A stretch of 64,000 nucleotides of DNA from Thermoplasmata archaeon (GCA_021835025.1 JAKBQY010000059.1:44036-108035); one strand, 5' to 3'; shown: positions 8,826 through 17,599, counted from the stretch's first letter. Numbers and translations: made by a program. Notes: a model not told the origin generated them from the sequence alone.

Positions 8826-9924
8826 TGTATTCAACACCAAATCCTGGTTTATTATTTAAATTAAAGTAGCCATGCTCAGGATATATTATGCCAACCATAT
8901 TCTGTTCCATCCATTCTCTATATTTTGTTAGAAATTCTCCCATTGGTGTAATAGATTCAGGTTCTGATGCAATAAAGTGAATATTGTATATATTCCCTGT
9001 ATGTGGTATAACAACAGCACCATATGTTTCTGATAGTGCGGCTATTTTTTTCATTGCCGTAATTCCGCCAGCCCATACTGTATCACACTGTATAATTCTT
9101 ATACCCGAATCAAGAAGTCTTTTAACATCATATAAATAATAATGATGCTCACCTTCAGATATTGGAATATCGGTTTTTTTGCTGAGTAATTTCATTGATT
9201 CAAAATCATCTGGCAACAATGGTTCCTCCATCCATGCAATATCGTATTTTTCCATTTTTTTGAGCATTTTTAAGGCGAAGTTGTAATTCCATGACATCCA
9301 TGAATCACACGCAAGTTCTACATTATATCCAACCGCGTCCCTTATTTCTTTGATAAATTCAATATTTTTTTCAACACCACCAATTTCAGAAGGCCCATAT
9401 AAAAATCTCATTTTCATCGTTTTGTATCCTTCCTTTACATATCCAAGAGCTTCATCCTGTAAGGGTTTTTTATCGTTAGGGTGTAAATGGCTTGCATATG
9501 CTCTTATTTTTCTTCTTGTTTTTCCACCTATAAGGTTATATACCGGAATATTTAATAGTCTGGCATATGCCTCGTACATCATAATATTTATTGCACTGAG
9601 TGCATGCATTGCAATACCACCCCGCCCCATGGGTAATGTGTAACGATAAATCATATCCCATATCAGTGATATATCCTCAAGTTCCATTCCCTGAATTTTT
9701 TTTGATATCAAAATTACGAAGTTTGCAACCTCTTCCGTTGCATTATAATATACACAGATATTTTCTGTTTTTAATTCAAGCGTATGAACCTGATTTATCA
9801 TCGCAGCTTCAGTAGGTGATGTTTCACCAAGATGGTTTTTATAGTAATCGGTTGGCTTTACATATGGAAAAGCTGGTTGTTTTACATCAACTTTGTTAAC
9901 AATTTTTATACTTTCAATTTTCAT
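8803..9924 (-). CDS. Enolase-superfamily sugar-acid dehydratase, L-rhamnonate dehydratase-like
   Basis: Predicted to dehydrate an aldonic acid to a 2-keto-3-deoxy acid. From the ATG at 9924 the protein has 373 aa with the mandelate-racemase subgroup metal ligands Asp207 (ELACDSWMSW), Glu233 (AWMEEPLLPDD) and Glu259 (ISEGEHHYYLYD), plus Asp281 (IIQCDTVWAGGI) and His308 (VVIPHTGN) as the Asp-His acid/base dyad. EEPLLPDD, the GEHxY segment and the D-x-x-W-x-G-G-I stretch resemble L-rhamnonate dehydratase more than gluconate dehydratase. GGGAG-like purines (GGGAG) lie 5 nt before ATG 9924, which decides the start over the upstream ATG at 9948. It leads a two-gene unit with the MBL-fold gene. A matching L-rhamnose dehydrogenase candidate is at 19992-20753. 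Substrate remains inferred. Confidence 0.8.
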   Translation of the reverse strand: MKIESIKIVNKVDVKQPAFPYVKPTDYYKNHLGETSPTEAAMINQVHTLELKTENICVYYNATEEVANFVILISKKIQGMELEDISLIWDMIYRYTLPMGRGGIAMHALSAINIMMYEAYARLLNIPVYNLIGGKTRRKIRAYASHLHPNDKKPLQDEALGYVKEGYKTMKMRFLYGPSEIGGVEKNIEFIKEIRDAVGYNVELACDSWMSWNYNFALKMLKKMEKYDIAWMEEPLLPDDFESMKLLSKKTDIPISEGEHHYYLYDVKRLLDSGIRIIQCDTVWAGGITAMKKIAALSETYGAVVIPHTGNIYNIHFIASEPESITPMGEFLTKYREWMEQNMVGIIYPEHGYFNLNNKPGFGVEYNGKIRDI

Positions 9925-9994
9925 AGAACTCCCATAATTATGAATCATGCATTTATAAAAATGTTTCCGGAAATGTCCAAAATAGTTTTTTTAT

Positions 9995-10264
9995 CACAGT
10001 GAGCGGGAAAACCCACCCCATTTATGGGTGGGATGAAAGCGAACCTTTTTATATCACAGAAAAATAGAGTTCCTGTCAACTGGTAGACATAATGAAAGAA
10101 GGTCGGATCACATATATCTCCATGTATGCCTGTGTCCATAAAGTCGAATGGCTGAGCATGGAGGGCAAAGTACCTTCGGGCCGAGGGGAATGCAAGCCTG
10201 TGGAGACTCCGCCAGTAGCCTTTGAAGCAGGAAGCCCATGAATTCATTCGTGGGAGGAGGTCAC
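9995..10264 (+). mobile_element. 270-bp non-autonomous IS605/TnpB-type element with omegaRNA-like 3' end (copy 1)
   Basis: The element starts after TTTAT with CACAGTGAGCGGGAAAA, forms a hairpin CCCACCC-loop-GGGTGGG followed by ATGAAAGCGAA, and ends with the right-end hairpin CCCATGAATTCATTCGTGGG then AGGAGGTCAC. Between them (from ~10092) lies a relic TnpB C-terminus: the frame reads VEWLSMEGKVPSGRGECKP, then VETPPVAFEAGSP, then stop. The RGE-x-x-PVE...EAGS tail is typical of Thermoplasmatales TnpB ends. No intact tnpA or tnpB is present here. Copies 2 (26259-26528, minus) and 3 (32581-32812) share the left hairpin, the GGTCGGATCAC core and the right end. In active IS605 elements the DNA just beyond the right hairpin specifies the TnpB guide; here it would begin GAGATCTATC. 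Confidence 0.75.
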
Positions 10265-10559
10265 GAGATCTATCTTTGATATATAGTACGTAAATAAGTT
10301 GAAAAGTCTTCCTTCATAAACGGTATACATTTCGTGCGTGTATTAACATATTTATAGTTGTTTAATTTATAATGGACCTTTTCTAAAAACCTCACAAATT
10401 TATCTAATTCTTAAACGGTGTGTATATACAAAATCCGTTAAAATATACGTTTCAAAATTGTTTATTTTAAATAAAAAATCATCTTTTAGGTTAATAAAAA
10501 ATGACAATGAAGAATGGTAATATGGATTATTAAGTGAGTAACATACTACCATGACTAAA

Positions 10560-11180
10560 CAGTAGATCAAAAATCACCTTCAAACAGGCTATTTGACGGA
10601 ATTAAACTTGTAACAAATGGATTAATCTTACCAGTGATGCTGATACTAAAGTTTTCATCACATTAGATATTATCCCAAATGCTGGTGATGATATTTATCA
10701 GAACCCAGAGATTGTAATGCAGGATTGCAAGATAAAAGTAGAGGAACTTAATGCATGGCTTCTTAGATGTGATTTTAGCAAAGAATTTCCTGGTAATCTT
10801 GTATCCGGTTTCGATCCTTCACCTCTTCGTAAAGAATTTCAATATATCCTTTGATTACAGGATTGTGTTTGTTGCAAATATGTACAAAATTCCGCTCTTT
10901 TTGTTTCTATCACACAGAGAAATGTTGCCTGACTAAATTTTTGATCTACTGTAAAACCGTGGACTTCCTGCTTCTTCAACTGGCCGAGCCTTTCCGAAAG
11001 ATGACTGAAGTGCCCCCTACTTTTTTCAAACTTTCTAATCCATGTGCTCAAATTTGATCTTTGTAAAGAATATCAAAAAAATGTTCGGAAACTTATATTC
11101 ACTGCCCCCTCATTTATTGATTTTCTGAATAAGTTTATTCCTTGCTTGAATAATGATGTGGAAAGAAGATCAAAACGATA
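10560..11180 (+). mobile_element. Decayed insertion sequence(s) of uncertain family
   Basis: The region holds broken frames only. One plus-strand frame (10612-10855) gives KVFITLDIIPNAGDD and then VEELNAWLLRCDFSKEFPG before a stop; a further plus fragment around 11047-11178 gives YQKNVRKLIFTAPSFIDFL and CLNNDVERRSKR. The N-D-V-E-R-R end is reminiscent of DDE transposase tails, but I cannot name the family. A perfect 15-bp inverted repeat CAGTAGATCAAAAAT flanks the first fragment (10560-10574 and, inverted, 10937-10951), enclosing about 390 bp. The rest of 10265-11375 is AT-rich with no gene I can support. Confidence 0.4.
10949..10985 (-). repeat. Truncated IS605 right-end hairpin fragment
   Basis: On the minus strand this reads GGCCAGTTGAAGAAGCAGG followed by AAGTCCACGGTTTTACAG. 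It matches the right end of copy 3 (GGCCAGTGAAGTAGGAAG, then TCCACGGTTTTAATCGTGGG at ~32760-32793), but the second arm of the hairpin is missing and is replaced by the inverted repeat CAGTAGATCAAAAAT. This is a fourth, broken right end in the window. Confidence 0.55.
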
Positions 11181-11375
11181 GTCATCGATAGAGTTGTTAT
11201 ATTTATCCATTTCCTTCTATAAGAGTCAATAAAATACCTTTTTATATCTATATTATTTTACAATGGGTCAAGGTCGCCATTCAATGGAATACGCTTGCTT
11301 AAAATAATAAAAATAAACTATAATAGCCATTTTAAATATAAAAGACAAATTAAAATATTAATTAAAAAGAATGTT

Positions 11376-12017
11376 TTACTCAAGAATTTTAAGTAATTCG
11401 TTTATATTTTTAAATTTATTTTCTAATATTTTCATAAACGTTTCTCTGTTTTTATTCCTATAAATTATTTTTAAATTAGCAAAATGATCATCTAATATGT
11501 CCGGGTCTATTTTAATTTCCATAAAATTTTCAGAATCTGGATTATTACCACTCCAAAATGTTATTCCTGAAACGCTTAAATTATTATCAAATTCTTTTCC
11601 TAATTCTGACATCTTGGAAATTAAATCACCATCTATGTTAATTTTATGCATTGTTTTATTTTTAAATTTTATATTTGCATGAAACTCATAAAACCATATT
11701 TTAGTTTTACTTAACACCATATCAAGTATTATTTTAAAAAATGTGTTTAAATCATTTATTAGGTAATCAATAGAACCATTTTGGATTCCAATAGAATTCA
11801 TATCAGTATTAACATCAATTATTGACATTTCCTTTCTTAATATAGGTGAAGTAATCCTAAAGTTAGTTGGTTCCATTAAAGTTTGAACCATGGGGAGAGG
11901 TATAAGAGGTTTGTAACCTACTTCCTGGAATTTATTAAATAAAAGAGGTATATTTATTACATGAAATATACTTTTTAGACGTATAGCAACCCTATATGAT
12001 TGTGATTCAACATCCAT
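11376..12017 (-). CDS. Hypothetical protein paired with a winged-helix regulator
   Basis: A 213-aa soluble protein without signal peptide or membrane segment. It begins MDVESQSYRVAIRLKSIF and ends in a lysine/glutamate-rich helix (KNINELLKILE). Visible features are mixed alpha/beta segments such as KIWFYEFHANIKFKN (~105-119) and FMEIKIDPDILDDHFANL (~165-182); no catalytic motif is apparent. The ATG is 2 nt downstream of the stop of the wHTH gene (12020-12463), so the two are almost certainly co-translated. I do not recognise the family. A pairing of a DNA-binding wHTH protein with a conserved partner could be a regulator plus sensor, or a toxin-antitoxin-like pair, but nothing in the sequence proves either. 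Confidence 0.65.
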   Translation of the reverse strand: MDVESQSYRVAIRLKSIFHVINIPLLFNKFQEVGYKPLIPLPMVQTLMEPTNFRITSPILRKEMSIIDVNTDMNSIGIQNGSIDYLINDLNTFFKIILDMVLSKTKIWFYEFHANIKFKNKTMHKINIDGDLISKMSELGKEFDNNLSVSGITFWSGNNPDSENFMEIKIDPDILDDHFANLKIIYRNKNRETFMKILENKFKNINELLKILE

Positions 12018-12019
12018 AA

Positions 12020-12463
12020 TTATGCACCCGCTGGATACGAAAACGCTTCATTTTTTCCCATTGTATAACTTTTCATTGCTTCATTTTGTATATGCTCATC
12101 ATCATATAACTTTATTGAATTATTATCTATGTAGGGATCTTTATAAAGTTCGGTTAAAGGAATATTATCATCAACCTTTAGTTCATATTCAAGTTTCCCT
12201 TGAATTAACAATGGCTCAGCGCCAATGAGCGTCAGTGCTCTTAAATCATTTTTATTTAATGTATATTTTTTTGGTCTAGTTCCATTTTCAATAACCAAAC
12301 CTTCCTTTACAAGTTTTTCTATTATTAAATACGTTCCACGTTTAGAAACATTAGTTTCATCTATTATTTCTCTAATGGTTAATTCATCATCCGAATTTTC
12401 GGTCAACGTTTCCAAAATTAAAACCTTAGGAACTTTACCAAATATTTCACTAAATGCCCCCAT
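12020..12463 (-). CDS. Winged-helix transcriptional regulator
   Basis: A 147-aa protein whose first ~75 residues form a wHTH: KVLILETLTENSDDELTIRE (helix 1-2), DETNVSKRGTYLIIEKLVKE (recognition helix), and wing GLVIENGTRPKKYTLNKN. This is the MarR/ArsR-like architecture common in archaeal regulators. The remaining part (~80-147) is acidic and has no recognised domain, ending YTMGKNEAFSYPAGA. It is the first gene of a two-gene unit with 11376-12017. Upstream on the minus strand a TATA-like stretch (TTTAAATTTAATAGTATAC) lies at about 12490-12510. Function as a DNA-binding protein is well supported; target unknown. Confidence 0.75.
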   Translation of the reverse strand: MGAFSEIFGKVPKVLILETLTENSDDELTIREIIDETNVSKRGTYLIIEKLVKEGLVIENGTRPKKYTLNKNDLRALTLIGAEPLLIQGKLEYELKVDDNIPLTELYKDPYIDNNSIKLYDDEHIQNEAMKSYTMGKNEAFSYPAGA

Positions 12464-12704
12464 AATATTTGTATGTAAATAAAGTATAAAAAGTATACTA
12501 TTAAATTTAAAAATTGGGATAATAAACGTATTGTTCTTATTTACAAATGGTTTAAAGCATAAAAGTTACTGGGTTTGAGAAGTGGATGAAGTTCGATGTT
12601 TATCTTGTTACATTGGGTATTTTCGGTGATGAAGATAACACAGTCAATAAAGTTATGCAATTCGCAAATCCATCCGAGAAATAAGAGAACACAGGAGGTT
12701 ACAG

Positions 12705-12904
12705 GCATACTCGATATGTGGTCATAGGCTAAAAATAGATCACAATGAAGGAATATTTAATTGTGAATGGATAATCTCTCGATTGATAGGGATCTTAATG
12801 CATATATAAATATTTTAGAAATTAATGTACCTGTGGAATGCAGGGAATATATGCCTATGGGCACCAAAACCTCTACTTTTATACGGGGACCTTCACGGTC
12901 TTAG
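12705..12904 (+). pseudogene. Relic TnpB C-terminus (zinc finger and final DRD motif)
   Basis: The plus strand encodes AYSICGHRLKIDHNEGIFNC, the first part of a TnpB-type zinc finger with its first Cys changed to Tyr, then after a frameshift SIDRDLNAYINIL, the RuvC-III Asp motif, then VPVECREYMPMGT and a stop at 12902-12904. DRDxNAxxNIL is diagnostic of IS605/IS607 TnpB. The N-terminal two thirds are absent. About 100 bp upstream (12567-12684) another short open frame ends MQFANPSEK, possibly from a different broken element. No right-end hairpin like those of copies 1-3 follows, so this belongs to another TnpB subgroup. Confidence 0.7.
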
Positions 12905-13079
12905 CGTGAGGTAGTTCACTATTGTACTGGCATTAAAATTAAGAACATTGTAAACAAAATAGGGGATAGATGTACAACTGATCACTAATATTATACATTT
13001 AACTGACCAGTTACATTCAATTATTTAGATAATTTAAATTAGATAAATTTTTAAATGTATATAATATTTCAGCAATATA

Positions 13080-13394
13080 TTGGATAAAAAAAACATTATT
13101 TCAAAATTGAATTATAACGAAAAAATAGTTTTGCGGGAAATTTCAAGAATAGAAAAATCTCCTAAAGGATGCTTTGATACTCATGAATTAGCAAAAAAAC
13201 ACAAAATTAAAAAAAATAATATCAATATTAAAAATATTTTATCCATTCTAATTAAAAAAGGTTTAATAATTAAAGGAAATAAAAAGGATATATACTGCAC
13301 AACCCATGATGGTAAATTAATAGAACACAAATTAGAAGAATGTTTTAATAAAAATAATCCTTATCGTACTATTAGAAATAAATATTCACAATAA
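13080..13394 (+). CDS. Small winged-helix-like protein
   Basis: A 104-aa, very basic protein (many Lys/Asn) starting at TTG 13080. It resembles a wHTH: NEKIVLREISRIEKSP (helix 1), THELAKKHKIKKNNINIKN (helix 2-3), ILSILIKKGLIIKGNKKD (wing). A TATA-like TTTTTAAATGTATATAA lies about 25-30 nt upstream, which fits a leaderless TTG start; no ATG is available in the first 100 codons. It is flanked by transposon relics on the left and convergent with an MFS gene on the right (35 bp apart). It may be a transferred or mobile-element-derived regulator. Function unknown; DNA binding is likely. Confidence 0.55.
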   Translation: MDKKNIISKLNYNEKIVLREISRIEKSPKGCFDTHELAKKHKIKKNNINIKNILSILIKKGLIIKGNKKDIYCTTHDGKLIEHKLEECFNKNNPYRTIRNKYSQ

Positions 13395-13429
13395 AAAATT
13401 AAAAATTTAAATAACTCTATTTTAAAATA

Positions 13430-14800
13430 TTATATTTCAATAGGATTATCCATTGAGGTTTCATCAAGCGATTTCCTTTCAGTTTTTACATATAGAGGTC
13501 TATATTTTGATAATGCCATAACAACTATAAAAGCTAGTGCAAAAAATATTCCACCAATCCATCCGATATATCCAACATGTATTCCTTTATCAACAATCAG
13601 TGGTGTAAATAATCCAAAAATACCCGCTTCAAATCTCATTGTAAACCATACAAACCCCTGTCCTGAATCTCTTAAACTTGTTGGAAAATGTTCAAGTGAT
13701 AATAGTCTAGTTATAGGCCATATACCAAGACCTTGACCAATTCCAAATAGAAGAAACGATACTAATAGTATTGGAACACTCTTTAAAAATGGAGGGTATA
13801 CTAGTAAAAAGAAAGATAGAGCTGACATTAACGCACTTGTTAGATATAATGGTACTCTGCCTATTTTATCGGAAAGATAATAAAATATTAACAGTCCAGG
13901 CACTATAGCACTTGCAAAGTATATAGCCTCAAAGGCATATGTAACTTTGGTACTTACTATATGCAAAGAACTGAATATATACGGAAAAAATTCACCATAA
14001 GTTGAGGCAGGAATGCCCCACATTAGATATAAAAACCATGCAAAAAGCATATAGTAACCGTATTTTCTAAATAATTCTACATATTTTCTAATTGAATATT
14101 TCTCTTTTTTACTATCAGAATGTTTGATATTTAATTTCCTTTCAGATTTATCAATATCCGAATTTTTTCCAGTCATCATATCAAATCTTGGTGATTCAGC
14201 TAAGTCTCTTCTTAAAATCCATGTAGCAAATGCAACTATTCCTAGCATAATCCATATGGTTCTGAATAAAACCATTCCATAGTTAACCAGCACAATTGCA
14301 AATGCAAGTTCTATAAGTACACCAACATACCACATTGTGGTTGTTATACTCATTAATCTTCCACGATAATTTTTTGGTGATATTTCCGAAATAAGGCTCC
14401 ATGAAGTGGGAACATATGCTCCAACTGCTATTCCTATCAGACCATAAAATACCATTGCCCACACTATATTAAATGTTTTTCCAAATGGAAATATTCCAGT
14501 TAGAGCCAGTAATATTGACGCAATTCCATATATTATCATATCAATTTGATAAATATATTTTCTCCCAAATTTGTCTCCAAGTCTTCCAAATATTAGGGCG
14601 CCAAACGCTGTACCTATTAATGTTATAAATGCAGGTAAACCATATTCAAGGGTCGTAAATTTTAAAAATGTGCCAATGGCCGCCAGTGTAATTCCAGTTC
14701 CAGCAAACATTCCGGCATCGAGAAAATCCCCCAGAGAAGCTATTAATGTCCATTGTTTATGTGTTTTAGTCATAGCCGGAGGCATTCTTTCATTTTTCAT
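13430..14800 (-). CDS. MFS transporter (sugar/metabolite-proton symporter type)
   Basis: A 456-aa integral membrane protein with about 12 hydrophobic segments. The loop 2-3 signature GRLGDKFGRKYIYQID (~72-87) and its second-half counterpart YYLSDKIGRVPLYL mark the major facilitator superfamily; the region AESPRFDMM after helix 6 is the PESPR-like motif of the sugar-porter/metabolite:H+ group. The central cytoplasmic loop is long and charged. It is likely a proton-coupled uptake carrier, useful in an acidophile. Substrate cannot be read from the sequence. It is divergent from the second MFS gene at 14917, with a ~115-bp shared promoter region containing TATA-like AT tracts. Confidence 0.85.
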   Translation of the reverse strand: MKNERMPPAMTKTHKQWTLIASLGDFLDAGMFAGTGITLAAIGTFLKFTTLEYGLPAFITLIGTAFGALIFGRLGDKFGRKYIYQIDMIIYGIASILLALTGIFPFGKTFNIVWAMVFYGLIGIAVGAYVPTSWSLISEISPKNYRGRLMSITTTMWYVGVLIELAFAIVLVNYGMVLFRTIWIMLGIVAFATWILRRDLAESPRFDMMTGKNSDIDKSERKLNIKHSDSKKEKYSIRKYVELFRKYGYYMLFAWFLYLMWGIPASTYGEFFPYIFSSLHIVSTKVTYAFEAIYFASAIVPGLLIFYYLSDKIGRVPLYLTSALMSALSFFLLVYPPFLKSVPILLVSFLLFGIGQGLGIWPITRLLSLEHFPTSLRDSGQGFVWFTMRFEAGIFGLFTPLIVDKGIHVGYIGWIGGIFFALAFIVVMALSKYRPLYVKTERKSLDETSMDNPIEI

Positions 14801-14916
14801 GAAATTTTCTCATGATATAGGGTAGTACTAGACTCCAGTACACAAAATTCGACACAATATACGGACATTTCCGGATAAACATATTTATTTATTTGTAATT
14901 TAAGATATTGAGAAAA

Positions 14917-16233
14917 ATGAAACTTTACAAAAAAATTGCCACATTGGCAGGAATGGGTGCTTATCTTGATGGATTTGACTTGATTGTCATTTCAGGAGCT
15001 ATTTCTCTGATAAATATCACATTTGCGATTTCATCCCCGCAAGTAAGTGGTTTGCTTATTGGAACTGCTTTCCTAGGGGGATTTTTTGGAGCAATATTCT
15101 TAGGGCGGCTTGTTGATAAATTTGGAAGGCGAATTATGTTCCTTTCAGATCTTTTCTTGTTCGTGGGAGGGACCCTGATTACTGCCCTCTCTATAAACTT
15201 GCCTGAAATATTTCTAGGGAGAGTATTGGTCGGTTTAGCGATCGGGGCAGATATTTCAGTCAGCTGGACCATGGTTGCTGAATATTCGCCGAAGAATAGA
15301 CGCGGGGCGCTTTTATCCTATCAATTCATTTTGTGGGGACTAGGTGCTATATCATCATATCTGGTCATCGATGTTTTATTGTCAACTGGAAATATAGCCT
15401 GGCGGATTGCTTTCTTAATAGGATTGATTCCGGCTATAGCTGTTTTAATTTTCAGACGATCAATACCAGAATCGCCAAGATGGCTAATTTCAAAAGGTGA
15501 GGAAAACAAAGCTAAAGAAATTTTGAAAAGCAATGCAATCTATATCAGCGAGGATTCGATTCTCTCACTAAGGGGGAAATCAAGTAAATATACACCAATG
15601 ACACTATTCAGCAGAAAATTCAGAAGGTTATCTACTGGGATATTCCTGGCCCAATTCTTGGCGTTCTTTATTGTGATTCCTGCCAATTTATATACACCCA
15701 AGATACTCGTAATGGTTGGTTTTAGTCATCAATTGAGCGTATCTCTACTTGGTTCAGCGTTTGTATGGATTTTCAATGTCGTTGGATTTTTGGTTGGAGC
15801 ATTGCTACTAGATAAAATCGGAAGACGAAATGTGGCAGGTTTTGCCTTTATACCTTTGGCAGCAATTTTATTGGTACTTTGGTTAACGAATCTACCAGTA
15901 AACGTATTCTTTGTATTTTGGATACTTGTAGAATTTCTTTCAGCTTTTGGTGCATCTGTTACATGGGCTTGGTCTTCAGAACTTTTCCCAACAGCCATTA
16001 GGGGATTTGCAATGGGTTTCAATGGGTCAGCTAACAGATTGATCGGTTTTTTCGGGTCTTATGTACTTGCGGTACTTCTAGCTATATCTCTAAAATCAGT
16101 ATACGAAACTGCTTTCATTGTCGGTGTAGCACTTGTATTCATTGTCATGTTTTGGATAAATGTAGAAGCAAAGGGAAAGGAACTTGAGGATATTTCTGAA
16201 AAGAGAGTGGAGGGAGTGCATAATGAAACCTAA
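14917..16233 (+). CDS. MFS transporter coupled to a sulfatase-like gene
   Basis: About 438 aa with 12 predicted membrane helices. Motifs: GRLVDKFGRRIMFLSDLFLF in loop 2-3, RVLVGLAIGADISVSW in helix 4, RRSIPESPRWLISKGE after helix 6 (PESPRWL is diagnostic of the sugar-porter type), DKIGRRNVAGF in loop 8-9. The start is taken as ATG 14917 rather than the TTG at 14908. The stop overlaps the ATG of the sulfatase-like gene by 11 nt, so transport and hydrolysis are coupled. Its codons are visibly richer in G/C third positions (for example GGG, CGG, GGC) than neighbours, hinting at a different origin. Substrate is inferred to be whatever the hydrolase acts on. Confidence 0.87.
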   Translation: MKLYKKIATLAGMGAYLDGFDLIVISGAISLINITFAISSPQVSGLLIGTAFLGGFFGAIFLGRLVDKFGRRIMFLSDLFLFVGGTLITALSINLPEIFLGRVLVGLAIGADISVSWTMVAEYSPKNRRGALLSYQFILWGLGAISSYLVIDVLLSTGNIAWRIAFLIGLIPAIAVLIFRRSIPESPRWLISKGEENKAKEILKSNAIYISEDSILSLRGKSSKYTPMTLFSRKFRRLSTGIFLAQFLAFFIVIPANLYTPKILVMVGFSHQLSVSLLGSAFVWIFNVVGFLVGALLLDKIGRRNVAGFAFIPLAAILLVLWLTNLPVNVFFVFWILVEFLSAFGASVTWAWSSELFPTAIRGFAMGFNGSANRLIGFFGSYVLAVLLAISLKSVYETAFIVGVALVFIVMFWINVEAKGKELEDISEKRVEGVHNET

Positions 16234-17599
16234 TTTTGTATTAATCGCAATTGATACATTGAGGGCTTCCAGTCTAAGCTGTTATGGTTATCCGAGGAAA
16301 ACTAGTCCATTTATAGACAGTCTGGCTGAAAGTGGTACAATCTTTTCAAATTTCTTTGCACCAGCGGTACCAACACACCCTGGTTTCACGTCCATTTTGT
16401 CTGGGGTACATCCAGTACGAAGTGGAGTTGTATGCCATATGGGACGTCAGACATATCCCGATGAATTACCTTGGCTGCCATCGATCTTGAGTGAAAATGG
16501 TTATTATACAATGGCGATAGATAATTTGAACAAATGGTTTTCAAGAGGTTTTAATGAATACATAGACAGTGGGAAGTCTGCAACTGGGATTGCGGACATA
16601 GTTGGAGAAGACGTAAACAATTTAGTAGATGAACACTCTAATAAATTATCTGAAGCCAGGAATGCAGGAAAACCATTTTTTCTCTTTCTTCATTATTGGG
16701 ACCCACACGCGCCTTATGCCCCTCCGGAACCATTCAAGAGTATGTTCTATGATGGAACCAATAATAATCCTTTAAACCGAACTATAAGAAAAATTGAGGT
16801 AATGTCTCCAATATGGTTCATCCATAAGGGTTGGATGTCAGGGATTACTGATGAAGAGTATATTACAGCCATGTATGATTCAGAAATATCGTATGTTGAC
16901 ACAGCTATTGGCAATGCAGTAAAGAAACTCAAATTGTCTGGCTTAATGGAGAACACAATATTACTTATAACGTCAGATCACGGGGAGTCAATGACCGAAC
17001 ATGACGTCTACTTTGATCATCACTCCTTATATGAACAAGTAATACACGTGCCTCTTATTATCTCTGGATCAGGATTTAAGAAGAAATTCGATAAAATTGA
17101 ATCCTTATCACAGCATATCGACATCGCTCCTACTGTGTTAGATTTAGCTGGGATACAAGTTCCTGAATCTATTGACGGAATATCTCTTGCTAGGGGGAAA
17201 CCTCCCCAAAGGCAAATTATATCAGTTGAAAATACATGGCAGTCTAAAATAGCTATAAGAACAGAAAGATATAAGTTAATTAGGACTGTAAAAGATTTTG
17301 ATTTATACGGAAAGCCAGATGGGTTTGAAGAGCTATATGACTTGCTAAAAGATCCTGATGAGAAGGTTAATATTTCACACGAAAATAATTTACTTCATCA
17401 ATATTCATCTGAGTTAGATAGGGAATTGGCAAAGTTGTTAGGAAGTAGAAAAAATCCAGTATTAGAACAAGAATATAGTCTTAGAGGACATTTTGATCCA
17501 AATAAAGATTTCGTTAATATAGGAGGAAATAAACTAAAAAAGAATGTTTGTGAATGGAAAGTACCCTCTCCTCAAGAATTGAAGAAGTTCAAAATTTAA
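16223..17599 (+). CDS. Sulfatase-family (alkaline-phosphatase superfamily) hydrolase with Thr at the nucleophile position
   Basis: About 458 aa. The fold signature is clear: FVLIAIDTLRASSLSCYGYP (metal-binding Asp, residues 4-23), the nucleophile region VPTHPGFTSILSGVHP (~50-65), FLHYWDPHAPYAPP (~150-163), and ITSDHGESMTEH with VIHVPLIISGSG downstream. In true sulfatases the nucleophile is Cys or Ser in C/S-x-P-x-R, converted to formylglycine; here Thr precedes H-P-G-F, so formylglycine cannot form. It may instead be a phosphodiester or phosphonate hydrolase or a transferase. No signal peptide, so probably cytoplasmic. A strong GGAGGG lies 7-12 nt before the ATG at 16223, deciding it over the upstream ATG at 16184. 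Translationally coupled to the MFS gene. Confidence 0.82.
   Translation: MKPNFVLIAIDTLRASSLSCYGYPRKTSPFIDSLAESGTIFSNFFAPAVPTHPGFTSILSGVHPVRSGVVCHMGRQTYPDELPWLPSILSENGYYTMAIDNLNKWFSRGFNEYIDSGKSATGIADIVGEDVNNLVDEHSNKLSEARNAGKPFFLFLHYWDPHAPYAPPEPFKSMFYDGTNNNPLNRTIRKIEVMSPIWFIHKGWMSGITDEEYITAMYDSEISYVDTAIGNAVKKLKLSGLMENTILLITSDHGESMTEHDVYFDHHSLYEQVIHVPLIISGSGFKKKFDKIESLSQHIDIAPTVLDLAGIQVPESIDGISLARGKPPQRQIISVENTWQSKIAIRTERYKLIRTVKDFDLYGKPDGFEELYDLLKDPDEKVNISHENNLLHQYSSELDRELAKLLGSRKNPVLEQEYSLRGHFDPNKDFVNIGGNKLKKNVCEWKVPSPQELKKFKI

Noticed and set aside
9945-10247. A 100-codon minus-strand open frame across element copy 1
   Set aside because: It is antisense to the TnpB tail and omegaRNA-like region; its sequence (for example FPSARRYFALHAQPFDFMD) is just the complement of the conserved nucleotide motifs, and it recurs only because the element repeats.
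10949-10985. A complete fourth omegaRNA-type element
   Set aside because: Only the right-end fragment is present; one hairpin arm and the whole left end are missing.
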